From JAPHSX01 sp039714395 (GTDB lineage: Bacteria; Pseudomonadota; Gammaproteobacteria; Thiohalomonadales; Thiohalomonadaceae), in assembly GCA_039714395.1 (NCBI GenBank), contig JBDLJH010000008.1, positions 62,001-126,000 of the forward strand: a stretch of 64,000 nucleotides of DNA. The letters are read 5' to 3'. Shown one piece after another: positions 33,003 to 40,654 of the stretch (positions within the stretch are counted from its first letter, which is position 1; each line of letters starts with the position of its first letter). Under the pieces are notes generated by a model. It was given only the letters and a program-made list of their open reading frames with translations. It made no database searches and was not told where the DNA came from. Both the position numbers and the translations under genes were made by a program.

Positions 33003-35207
33003 ATGAATATTAAGCTGAAACTTGCGCTCCCGGTTTTAACCGGGCTGGTATTGATTGTGGCGATGATTCAATATCATTGGGAGCCGCAACAGTTGCAAAA
33101 GGCGAAGCGTGTATATGAAAGCCATACCCATGAATTACTCCATGCGAGTGAAACGGGGATTGTGCATGACCTTCTTGAGCGCGATCTCGCCTCGCTCTTT
33201 TCTAACATCGAATACCTTGAGCAAAGCCATAAGGACCGCTGGTTTAATATCACTCTCTATCGTGATGATGGTAAACGTATCTATCCGTTGTTTGAGCGTG
33301 AAGCGGAAGCGATGTTGTCGGGCCGGGAGCTGGTTCATATCACCCACCCGCTGGAGATCGAGGGGACCTCCCTCGGACAACTTGAAATGGATATCGATTG
33401 GGGGGCAGAAAAACGCGACGCCATGGAGAGTATTAATGGTGTCAGGAATATGGTGTTGTTGTTGATTGCGTTGGCCCTGCTGGTCAGTGTGGTTAGTCAG
33501 TACCGTTTTATTTACAGGCCGTTAAATCATTTGAGGAAACTGACTGACAAGGCTGCCAGCGGGGAATTTGACGCAGAGCTTCCAGAGGCGGCTGCGGATG
33601 AGATCGGTGATCTCACTAAATCGTTTAAAGCGATGATGGTAGCGCTGCAGTTCCAGAAGCATGCTCTCGATCAGCATGCGATTGTGAGTGTTGCCGATCA
33701 TAAAGGGTTGATTACTTACGTGAACCAGCAGTTCCTGGATACCAGTGGCTTTACACGCGAAGAGTTGCTTGGGAGTAATCATCGTATTATCAAATCGGAT
33801 GTCCATTCACCCGAGTTTTTTAAGGAGATGTGGTCAACCATTGCCCGCGGTGATATATGGCATGGCGAGATATGTAATCAAAACAGAGATGGTAAGAAAT
33901 ACTGGGTCAATTCAACCATTGTTCCGTTTGTTGGTGAAGATAATAAACCTGAACACTATATCTCTATCCGTACCGATATTACCGAGCGTAAGCTGGTGGA
34001 GTCGGCAATGGTGGAGGCACGTCACGAGGCCGAGGAGGCCAACCGTGCCAAGTCACAATTCCTCTCCAGCATGAGTCATGAACTGCGTACCCCGATGAAT
34101 GCCATCATAGGTTTCAGTCAACTCCTTGAAATGGATGAAGATCAGCCATTAAGTGAATCACAACAGGAGAATGTTGGAGAGATCCTCAGAGCAGGCAGCC
34201 ACCTTCTGGAGCTTATTAACGAGGTACTGGATCTGGCCAGAATCGATGTGGGGCGTATCGATCTTTCTATCGAGGCCGTGGCGTTTGGTGAGGTTGTTGC
34301 CGAATCCCTGCAACTGATTGCGCCGTTGGCACAGGTGCGCGGTATTGAGATCGACCTGTTCCTGGACGGTGTTGAGCTTACGCTTGAACAGTTAGTACGC
34401 CAACACACTGCAGTACGGGCGGATCGCACCAGGCTCAAGCAAATCTTGCTTAACCTGTTGAGCAATGCCGTTAAATATAATCGTGAAAACGGAAAAATCA
34501 TCGTCAGCTGTAACCACGCAGAAAACAACCGGACTCGCATCTCTATTACCGACACCGGTGCCGGGCTCACCCAGAAGCAGCAGACTGAACTGTTCAAGGC
34601 CTTTAATCGGCTGGGAGCAGAACAGTCAGAGATTGAAGGCACCGGTATTGGCCTGGTGATCACCAGGAGTCTTGTTGAACTGATGGGTGGCGATATTGGC
34701 GTGGATAGTCAGCCGGGTGAGGGCAGTAGCTTCTGGTTCGAGCTACCAAATGACCGCTTGCTTCCCGGGCAAGAGAGTGCGGTTGATGAAAAGGGGGCTA
34801 CAGAACAACACCCCATCAAAAAGCCGGAACACGAACATACGGTGCTATACATAGAAGACAATCCCGCCAACCTCCGGCTGGTAAGCCGGGTGCTGGGTTT
34901 AATGTCTCATGTTCATATGTGGAGCGCCCATGAGCCGTTACTGGGTCTTGAACTGGCAGCGGAACATAACCCCGATCTGATTCTGCTGGATATTAATCTG
35001 CCGGGTATGGATGGTTTCGAAGTGCTCAGGCAGTTGCGGCAGCGGGAAGCCACTCTAGAGGCTACCGTCATCGCTATCAGCGCCAACGCCATGCCCAGGG
35101 ATATCGAAAGGGGGCTGGAAGCAGGTTTTAATGATTACATCACTAAACCCATTGATATTAAGGCACTGATGCAAGCGGTAGAGAGTGCCTTGCAAGGTGT
35201 TAAATAA
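33003..35207 (+). CDS. Hybrid sensor histidine kinase (HAMP-PAS-HisKA-HATPase-REC, 734 aa)
   Basis: Membrane helices at residues 6-24 and 148-170 enclose a periplasmic sensor of about 120 residues. Then HAMP (about 170-215), PAS/PAC (about 220-330), HisKA with SSMSHELRTPMNAIIG (H359), HATPase with ILLNLLSNAVKYN (N485), TDTGAGL and GTGIGLVITR, and a receiver domain with phospho-acceptor D663 (LLLDINLPGMDG) and K715. All catalytic residues are intact. It follows the PhnD-type binding protein by 6 bases, making a two-gene sensory unit. No DNA-binding output regulator is adjacent, so downstream partners are unknown. Confidence 0.92.
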   Translation: MNIKLKLALPVLTGLVLIVAMIQYHWEPQQLQKAKRVYESHTHELLHASETGIVHDLLERDLASLFSNIEYLEQSHKDRWFNITLYRDDGKRIYPLFEREAEAMLSGRELVHITHPLEIEGTSLGQLEMDIDWGAEKRDAMESINGVRNMVLLLIALALLVSVVSQYRFIYRPLNHLRKLTDKAASGEFDAELPEAAADEIGDLTKSFKAMMVALQFQKHALDQHAIVSVADHKGLITYVNQQFLDTSGFTREELLGSNHRIIKSDVHSPEFFKEMWSTIARGDIWHGEICNQNRDGKKYWVNSTIVPFVGEDNKPEHYISIRTDITERKLVESAMVEARHEAEEANRAKSQFLSSMSHELRTPMNAIIGFSQLLEMDEDQPLSESQQENVGEILRAGSHLLELINEVLDLARIDVGRIDLSIEAVAFGEVVAESLQLIAPLAQVRGIEIDLFLDGVELTLEQLVRQHTAVRADRTRLKQILLNLLSNAVKYNRENGKIIVSCNHAENNRTRISITDTGAGLTQKQQTELFKAFNRLGAEQSEIEGTGIGLVITRSLVELMGGDIGVDSQPGEGSSFWFELPNDRLLPGQESAVDEKGATEQHPIKKPEHEHTVLYIEDNPANLRLVSRVLGLMSHVHMWSAHEPLLGLELAAEHNPDLILLDINLPGMDGFEVLRQLRQREATLEATVIAISANAMPRDIERGLEAGFNDYITKPIDIKALMQAVESALQGVK

Positions 35208-35235
35208 TTCAGGAAAGAGGGGTTTGGGAGCGATC

Positions 35236-35278
35236 CTGGCCGAACCTTTTCCTGGACGGTGATTCAATGGGTACTCAT
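35236..35278 (-). pseudogene. Decayed duplicate of the rsmA 5' end
   Basis: On the minus strand this stretch translates as YPLNHRPGK then, after a one-base deletion, FGQD, matching rsmA PLNHRPRKRFGQN. At DNA level CTGGCCGAACCTTTT and GGACGGTGATT are identical to 31668-31701, with one base missing and a few changes. It lies just beyond the end of the sensor-kinase gene and is too short and frameshifted to be a gene. Confidence 0.85.
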
Positions 35279-35328
35279 ACCAAGTGTCTATTCGTACAAT
35301 TCGGGGTGCAAGCTGACTCAAATACGGT

Positions 35329-36297
35329 TTAGAAGCTATCTTCCTCAACTCTGAGATAGACACTGCTTATCACACGTCCCAGCTCTTCGAAGTTATACCA
35401 GTCCCGATACTCTATGAGTTCCTGCTTAACCAGCTCTCGCATTTCGAAATCTGCCAGGCCCTTTTTGTAGTGTCGTTCAACCGAGGCATATAACTTCTTC
35501 AGGAAAATAAGTTGTTGTTGCGGTAACTCCCGGCCACCGCTGCTGCCGTGTCCGGGAATATACCAGCGGTTGTCTGTTTTGAGCACAAATTCGACTGCCC
35601 GTATCTGGCCCCGAATGTCGCCGTCAGTTGGGCGTGCTGACTGGATGCGTTTGTTGGTGACGATATCGCCTAAAAATATCCCCCTGTCTTTTGGGATCTC
35701 TATCATGATATCGGTGTCACTGTGTGCTTTACCGGTGTGATGGATATGGAACAGGATATCGCCGATTTTGATTATTTCACCACCCTGTAACCCAATATTG
35801 GGTGCGACCACACGTGTTCCTGCTGTTGCGCCGCGGGTGAGTTGGTTGAAGAGCTTGATCCACTCCTCTCCTTCTCCAGCCTCCACTCGCTCAATCATAC
35901 GTTGGTGCGCATAGATCCTGACATCTGGATAGGCCTGCCGGATCGCCTGGTTGCCCAGCCAGTGATCACCGTGCACGTGGGTGTTGAATACCGCAACGAC
36001 GGCCTGACTGGTAATATTAGCGATGCTAGCGAGCAGTTTGTTGCCGATCTGCACACTACTTCCCGGATCGACAACGACTACGCCATGATCGGTAATAATG
36101 AACCCAGGGTTGTTCATGAACCCTTGCGTTTTCGGGCTGGGAAATTCCTGTGGCCCGTGCGTGACATAGATATGATCGCTCAGGCGCTGCACCGCAAAGC
36201 CACCCTCAAATTCCATGGCTTTGACATCATGACTCGACGCCTGACCGGGGAAAATCAGGATGGCCGCTAACAAAAAGAATAGTCTTCTGATTTGCAT
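35329..36297 (-). CDS. Secreted metallo-beta-lactamase-fold hydrolase (322 aa)
   Basis: A signal peptide (FFLLAAILIFPGQASSHD) precedes an MBL fold with the dinuclear zinc motif NTHVHGDHWLGN (HxHxDH near residue 108), then HTGKAHSDTD, GIFLGDIV and IPGHGSSGG supplying the remaining ligands. Periplasmic MBL proteins of this type include SoxH-like and quinoprotein-relay hydrolases; the substrate is unknown. It lies 20 bases after the nitrilase stop on the same strand and so is probably the last gene of a DUF4242-nitrilase-MBL operon. Confidence 0.88.
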   Translation of the reverse strand: MQIRRLFFLLAAILIFPGQASSHDVKAMEFEGGFAVQRLSDHIYVTHGPQEFPSPKTQGFMNNPGFIITDHGVVVVDPGSSVQIGNKLLASIANITSQAVVAVFNTHVHGDHWLGNQAIRQAYPDVRIYAHQRMIERVEAGEGEEWIKLFNQLTRGATAGTRVVAPNIGLQGGEIIKIGDILFHIHHTGKAHSDTDIMIEIPKDRGIFLGDIVTNKRIQSARPTDGDIRGQIRAVEFVLKTDNRWYIPGHGSSGGRELPQQQLIFLKKLYASVERHYKKGLADFEMRELVKQELIEYRDWYNFEELGRVISSVYLRVEEDSF

Positions 36298-36317
36298 ACG
36301 TCGGCCCTCGTGCTTTC

Positions 36318-37262
36318 TTAGGTGGATTCCCCAAAGTCGATGGGACTCTGCGCAGAGGTGTCGACTTTGAGTGTGAAGATATCCGGGCGCGCATAGTGCC
36401 CAACGACATCCATGGTTCTCCTTGCGATGCCAACGCGCTGATGATCAATGTTGGCGTAGAGTATTCCCTCTTCGCATCGCATCGGCCCGGCAACTATCTC
36501 TCCTCCCGGAGCAATGACCAGAGAATCACCAGGATTTATCCATTCATCGGCATCGGGATAGAGGGTTTCGCGTTCTGGCAGATCCGCGGGGATATCACTT
36601 TCGTGCAGCAGGTTGCCACTACCGATCACCCAACAGCAGCCTTCTCGCGCGATATGCTGCAAGCTACCTATCCAGCCATCGCCGCTGTCGTAGGTTGGTG
36701 CGACATAGATCTCTATGCCCTGCGAGTACAAGGCGTACCTGGCGAGTGGCATATAGTTTTCCCAGCAAATCAGTGAGCCCATCCTGCCAATGGGGGTGTC
36801 GACCACTTTCAGGCCCGATGCATCACCGCTACCCCACACCATGCGCTCAGGGTTGGTGGGCATGAGTTTTCTGTGGCGGTTTAAAATCGCACCATCGGAT
36901 CCGATGGTTACAACGGTGTTATACAGGGTGGCACGCCCTAGTTTTCCGTCCCGTTCGTGCATTCCACAAAGTATGGTCACATGGTGCTTTTTGGCGGCTT
37001 CAAGCAGGGGGGCCAGCTGCTCGCTATTAAGGTTTATGGCGTTGTCCAGTAGCCGTTGATGAATGGCTTCTGTGGTTCCCCAGTCACTACCGGGTCGCAA
37101 TCGCCACATCCACGCCGGATAGCCGGGAATGAATGCCTCGGTAAATACGATAAGTTCGGCACCGGCAGTGGCGGCCTCATTGACAAGGTCGACGGCCAGT
37201 TGAATGGTGTTGTCGCGATCAAGCACCACGGGTGCCTTCTGAATTACGGCTATCTTGTTCAT
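36318..37262 (-). CDS. Nitrilase (carbon-nitrogen hydrolase superfamily, 314 aa)
   Basis: Catalytic triad visible: Glu in VFTEAFIPGYPAW (E42), Lys in NRHRKLMPTNPER (K132) and nucleophilic Cys in GSLICWENYMPLARYAL (C166). The CWENYMPLAR context and overall length are those of true nitrilases, which convert nitriles to carboxylate and ammonia, rather than amidases or cyanide hydratases, though these cannot be excluded. No signal peptide, so it is cytoplasmic. Its Shine-Dalgarno GAGGG lies inside a hairpin (37270-37301), suggesting control of translation. Operon partners are a DUF4242 protein upstream and an MBL hydrolase downstream. Confidence 0.92.
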   Translation of the reverse strand: MNKIAVIQKAPVVLDRDNTIQLAVDLVNEAATAGAELIVFTEAFIPGYPAWMWRLRPGSDWGTTEAIHQRLLDNAINLNSEQLAPLLEAAKKHHVTILCGMHERDGKLGRATLYNTVVTIGSDGAILNRHRKLMPTNPERMVWGSGDASGLKVVDTPIGRMGSLICWENYMPLARYALYSQGIEIYVAPTYDSGDGWIGSLQHIAREGCCWVIGSGNLLHESDIPADLPERETLYPDADEWINPGDSLVIAPGGEIVAGPMRCEEGILYANIDHQRVGIARRTMDVVGHYARPDIFTLKVDTSAQSPIDFGEST

Positions 37263-37269
37263 TATCTCG

Positions 37270-37308
37270 CCCTCATGCAGTGTCGTGTCACCGCATGAGG
37301 GACACGAC
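37270..37308 (-). promoter_or_regulatory. Putative translational switch in the nitrilase leader
   Basis: In the minus-strand RNA, CCCTCATGC pairs with GCATGAGGG (9 bp, 14-base loop), burying the nitrilase Shine-Dalgarno GAGGG 7 bases before its ATG. An upstream GTCGTGTC can instead pair with GACACGAC (8 bp), which lies in the loop of the first hairpin. The two structures overlap by one base and are interleaved, so they compete or form a strained pseudoknot. The ligand or trigger is unknown. Confidence 0.55.
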
Positions 37309-37320
37309 GTTTAGATTTGA

Positions 37321-37593
37321 TCATTGTGCGGTTGTCGGGTCGATTAAGCCCTGGACCTCTTCAATACGATTGGCGGGAAAACCACTCAAATCGGCATGTT
37401 GCTGAATGATCTCTTTATTGGGTGCGAGGTAGATGCAATAAATTTTGTCTGGAGTGAGATAGCTATGTACCCACTGGATATGGGTTCCAAGCTCGTCAAT
37501 GATGGCGTTCGATTTTACAGCACCACCTTGTCTCTCCTCTGCTGTCATCTTCCCTACCCCGGGGATCTCTCTTTCAATTACATACTTTGGCAT
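37321..37593 (-). CDS. DUF4242 (nickel-binding-like) protein, 90 aa
   Basis: The sequence MPKYVIEREIPGVGKMTAEE followed by HIQWVHSYLTPDKIYCIYLA and ADLSGFPANRIEEVQGLIDPTT is the DUF4242 pattern, a small ferredoxin-like fold related to a nickel-binding protein from Streptomyces. The function is unknown. The ATG at 37593 follows AAGGAG by 7 bases; in-frame codons to 37620 are leader. It is the first gene of the operon leading to nitrilase and MBL hydrolase. His and Cys residues could bind metal. Confidence 0.85.
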   Translation of the reverse strand: MPKYVIEREIPGVGKMTAEERQGGAVKSNAIIDELGTHIQWVHSYLTPDKIYCIYLAPNKEIIQQHADLSGFPANRIEEVQGLIDPTTAQ

Positions 37594-37795
37594 GGTCTTT
37601 CTCCTTATTTCTTTGTTCACTAGACGGTGTTGTCCTGACCCAGGGCTAATTAATGGCAGAGATTACTGGCAAAAACCCGTCTGAAATACTAAGGTTTTCC
37701 TAACAATGAGAAAAACTCGATAAATCAGTTAATTGCAGTTGCTGCTAATGACGGTCGGTTGGAGGAAAATTGTATTTTGAGTCCGGTTAAGCCCT

Positions 37796-39448
37796 ATGAG
37801 TGAAGCAGATGGCAACCATTCCGTGTCCGTAGACTTGATATCGATAGGCTCCTGTCTGCTCCACCCCACCCTGAACCAGATAGAGCGTGACGGAAAAGTC
37901 ATCCATTTAGAGCCCAAGGCTGTATCCATATTGCAACTGCTGGCTGAGCACGCAGGCAAAACCGTCTCGCGTAAGGAGTTACTGGAATCGGTGTGGCCGG
38001 GAATGGTGGTTAGCGATGATGCCTTGACGCAGGTCATCATCAAGTTACGTAAAGCCTTGGGTGATAACTCGCGCAAACCTGAATATATTCAGACAGTTCC
38101 GAAGCGTGGCTATCTCCTGGTGGCCGCTGTTGGGGCGATGCCGGCTCGGCACCCGGATGTGAGGGCAGCAAGAGAGAGGCCGAATTCCAGTTTTTTGCTG
38201 GCAGCGGGCCTTATGCTCTTCATTACCATCTATTTTCTCTATCCCTGGAAAGAGACGGTTACGTATGAAAGCACTGTTCCTGCTGTTGCAGAAAACGGAC
38301 AGCCTGAGCCACGCAGTATTGCCGTGTTGCCATTTGAGTCATTAAATGAGGGAGAGCGCTACCGAAACTTTGCGCGTGGTATTACTGCCGATTTGACCAC
38401 CGACCTTTCCAGGCTTTCAACACTTTGGGTGATTCGCGTGCCAACGGCTGGTGATAAGCCCGTTGGCACGCGCTACCTTGTCAGCGGCAGCGTACAACAC
38501 ACAGAAAAACGCCTGATGGTGCATGTACGCCTGCTGGAGTCTGAGTCCCATCACCAGATCTGGTCGGAACGCTATGAACGGCCCCTGAACGAGCTATTCG
38601 ATATTCAGCAGCTGATTAGTGAAGAAATCGTTAAACGCCTGGCGATTGAAATATCAGCGGTGGACAAACGCCGTCTGGCGAAACGCTATACGCGTAACCT
38701 TGCCGCCTATGAATATTTCCTGCGTGGGCAATCTGAGCTTTTGCTGCGACAGCGAGAAAGCAATGACAGCGCTCGCAGGTGGTATCGATTGGCGATTGGG
38801 GAAGATCCGAATTTCGCCCGTGCCTATGCTGGATTGGCACTAAGTTATGCCGCTGATTATCGAAACCAGTGGGCCAGAAACGGCGAACAGGCCCTGCGGC
38901 AAGCGGAGGGAACGGCCGAGACAGCAAAGCAGATCGATCCAAACATCCCTGAGGTTTACTGGGTTCTGGGCTACGTCAACGCGCAGAATAAGAGACTGCC
39001 TGAGGCACTGAAACTGCTGCAGCAGGCATTGGTGCTTGATAAATCGTATGCTGACGCCTACGCCCTGATGGGGGGTGTTCATACCTACCGGGGGCAGCCA
39101 GATTTGAGTTTGCCTCAATTACGAAACGCCATACGCCTCAGCCCCAACGCAGGATATCTGTATTACCTGCTACTTGGCCGCGCTTACTTTTTTCTGAAAA
39201 ATCATGAACAGGCGGTGATTAACCTTCAGGAGTCATTGTCACGTAATCCAGAAAATTTGGAAGCAAGGGTTTACCTAATGGCTTCCGCTGCTGCAAGTGA
39301 TGATTGGGATATGGCTGAATGGGAGGCCAATGAAGTCAGATTGATGGAACCGGATTTCAACCTGAGCAACTGGCTTAATACCTATCCCATGACCGATATA
39401 AAACAACGCCAATATCTGCTTGCGAAGCTGAAACCACTGGGTTTCTGA
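37796..39448 (+). CDS. CadC-type membrane transcriptional regulator with TPR repeats (550 aa)
   Basis: Residues about 12-108 are an OmpR-type winged helix (HLEPKAVSILQLLAEHAGKT, DDALTQVIIKLRKALGD, IQTVPKRGYLLVA). A membrane helix follows (FLLAAGLMLFITIYFLY, about 130-147). The periplasmic part begins with a TolB/FlgO-like domain (SIAVLPFESLNEGERY, VSGSVQHTEKRLMVHVRLL) and continues as TPR repeats to the C-terminus (EVYWVLGYVNAQNKRLPEALKLLQQAL, DAYALMGGVHTYRGQPD). Like CadC, it may bind DNA while sensing a periplasmic signal without phosphorylation. It is divergent from the DUF4242-nitrilase-MBL operon, its likely target. Confidence 0.9.
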   Translation: MSEADGNHSVSVDLISIGSCLLHPTLNQIERDGKVIHLEPKAVSILQLLAEHAGKTVSRKELLESVWPGMVVSDDALTQVIIKLRKALGDNSRKPEYIQTVPKRGYLLVAAVGAMPARHPDVRAARERPNSSFLLAAGLMLFITIYFLYPWKETVTYESTVPAVAENGQPEPRSIAVLPFESLNEGERYRNFARGITADLTTDLSRLSTLWVIRVPTAGDKPVGTRYLVSGSVQHTEKRLMVHVRLLESESHHQIWSERYERPLNELFDIQQLISEEIVKRLAIEISAVDKRRLAKRYTRNLAAYEYFLRGQSELLLRQRESNDSARRWYRLAIGEDPNFARAYAGLALSYAADYRNQWARNGEQALRQAEGTAETAKQIDPNIPEVYWVLGYVNAQNKRLPEALKLLQQALVLDKSYADAYALMGGVHTYRGQPDLSLPQLRNAIRLSPNAGYLYYLLLGRAYFFLKNHEQAVINLQESLSRNPENLEARVYLMASAAASDDWDMAEWEANEVRLMEPDFNLSNWLNTYPMTDIKQRQYLLAKLKPLGF

Positions 39449-39449
39449 G

Positions 39450-39534
39450 TTAAGGAGCCTCTGATCTATTCATGAACTCGTATCTCACGCCTAAAATATC
39501 CAGCTTCGTCCAGAATAAATCAGAGGCTCCTTAA
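39450..39534. mobile_element. 77-bp MITE with flanking TTAA direct repeats
   Basis: Terminal repeats GGAGCCTCTGATCTATTC (39454-39471) and the reverse complement of GGAGCCTCTGATTTATTC (39513-39530) match at 17 of 18 positions. TTAA stands on each side (39450-39453 and 39531-39534), as expected for a 4-base target duplication of the YTAR type used by IS5-group elements. No transposase is encoded. The family is inferred. Confidence 0.75.
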
Positions 39535-39584
39535 GCATTGCTGTCATGCCCCTGGGCTTGGCTGTTCGGTGAATGGCGTTTTAA

Positions 39585-40640
39585 TCAGGATGCCGTTGCC
39601 ATCTCAGCAGCCACTTCAATGGCGTATTCCAGGCTGCCGATTTTGGCCTGCCCACTTCCAGCGAGATCCAGTGCGGTGCCGTGGTCGACCGAAGTACGGA
39701 TGATTGGCAACCCCAGGGTGACATTTACCGCACGGCCAAAGCCCAGGTGTTTGAGTACCGGTAGACCCTGGTCGTGGTACATCGCCAGCACCGCATCGGC
39801 CTGCCTGAGATAGCGCGGGGTGAACAGGGTATCGGCGGGCAACGGCCCGTAAAGGTTCATTCCTTCGGTACGCAGTCTTTCCAGTAGTGGTTCTATGACC
39901 TCGATCTCCTCACGACCCAAATGGCCATCCTCGCCCGCGTGCGGGTTGAGACCGCAGACCAGAATGTGTGGTTTTGCGATGCCAAAGCGTTGTTGAAGAT
40001 CTCGGTGGAGGATGCGTAGCACCCCTTCCAGCCGCTCAGTGGTGATAGCGTCGCTGACTTCGCGCAGAGGCAGGTGCGTAGTGGCCAGGGCGACACGCAG
40101 GCTCCTTCTCTCGCCTGTTATGTCCAGGGATGGACGGTATTCCGGCGCGCCAGGAGGCAGCGCGTCGGTGGCAAGCATCATCACTACCTTTGTCGTATCG
40201 CACAGTTCAGCAAGAAATTCAGTGTGACCGGTGAAGGGGATCCCCGCCTCGTTGATGCTGCCCTTATGCAGGGGGCCGGTGACCAGAGCTGCAAACTCGC
40301 CACTTTGGCATCCCTCGGTAGCACGGTGCAGGGTATCGAGGATGTAGGGGGCGTTGCTTGAATCGAGCCTGCCGGGCTCGCGGCTGCCAGCTAGCGGCAG
40401 GTCCAACAGTAGCAGCTCGCCAGCTCGACCGGGGGCGGGGGGCTTGTTTGGGTTGTAGTCGTGCAGTTGCAGTGGCAGGCCAAGGATGGCGGCGCGTTGT
40501 TGCAGCAGCTCCCTGTCGGCGATGACCACCAGCTCATGGGCACGGGCTTGCTGTGCCAGTTGCACGGCAAGGTCGGGGCCGATCCCCGCCGGTTCTCCGG
40601 CGGTATAGGCGAGGCGAAGTGGTGTCTGTTTTGTTGCCAC
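39585..40640 (-). CDS. pdxA: 4-hydroxythreonine-4-phosphate dehydrogenase PdxA
   Basis: 351 residues of the pyridoxal phosphate pathway. The N-terminus LRLAYTAGEPAGIGPDLAV, LVTGPLHKGSINEAGIPFTGHTEFLAE, HILVCGLNPHAGEDGHLGREE and AMYHDQGLPVLKHLGFGRAVNVTLGLP are PdxA signatures including metal-binding His residues. Start is GTG at 40640, 14 bases after the surA stop. Downstream the operon is broken: the MITE, regulator and nitrilase block separate it from rsmA. Confidence 0.96.
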   Translation of the reverse strand: MATKQTPLRLAYTAGEPAGIGPDLAVQLAQQARAHELVVIADRELLQQRAAILGLPLQLHDYNPNKPPAPGRAGELLLLDLPLAGSREPGRLDSSNAPYILDTLHRATEGCQSGEFAALVTGPLHKGSINEAGIPFTGHTEFLAELCDTTKVVMMLATDALPPGAPEYRPSLDITGERRSLRVALATTHLPLREVSDAITTERLEGVLRILHRDLQQRFGIAKPHILVCGLNPHAGEDGHLGREEIEVIEPLLERLRTEGMNLYGPLPADTLFTPRYLRQADAVLAMYHDQGLPVLKHLGFGRAVNVTLGLPIIRTSVDHGTALDLAGSGQAKIGSLEYAIEVAAEMATAS

Positions 40641-40654
40641 AGTATCCGCTGCTG

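Noticed and set aside
35055..35363. ORF spanning the rsmA remnant on the minus strand
   Set aside because: Most of it is antisense to the sensor kinase; only the short rsmA-like piece is meaningful and it is frameshifted.
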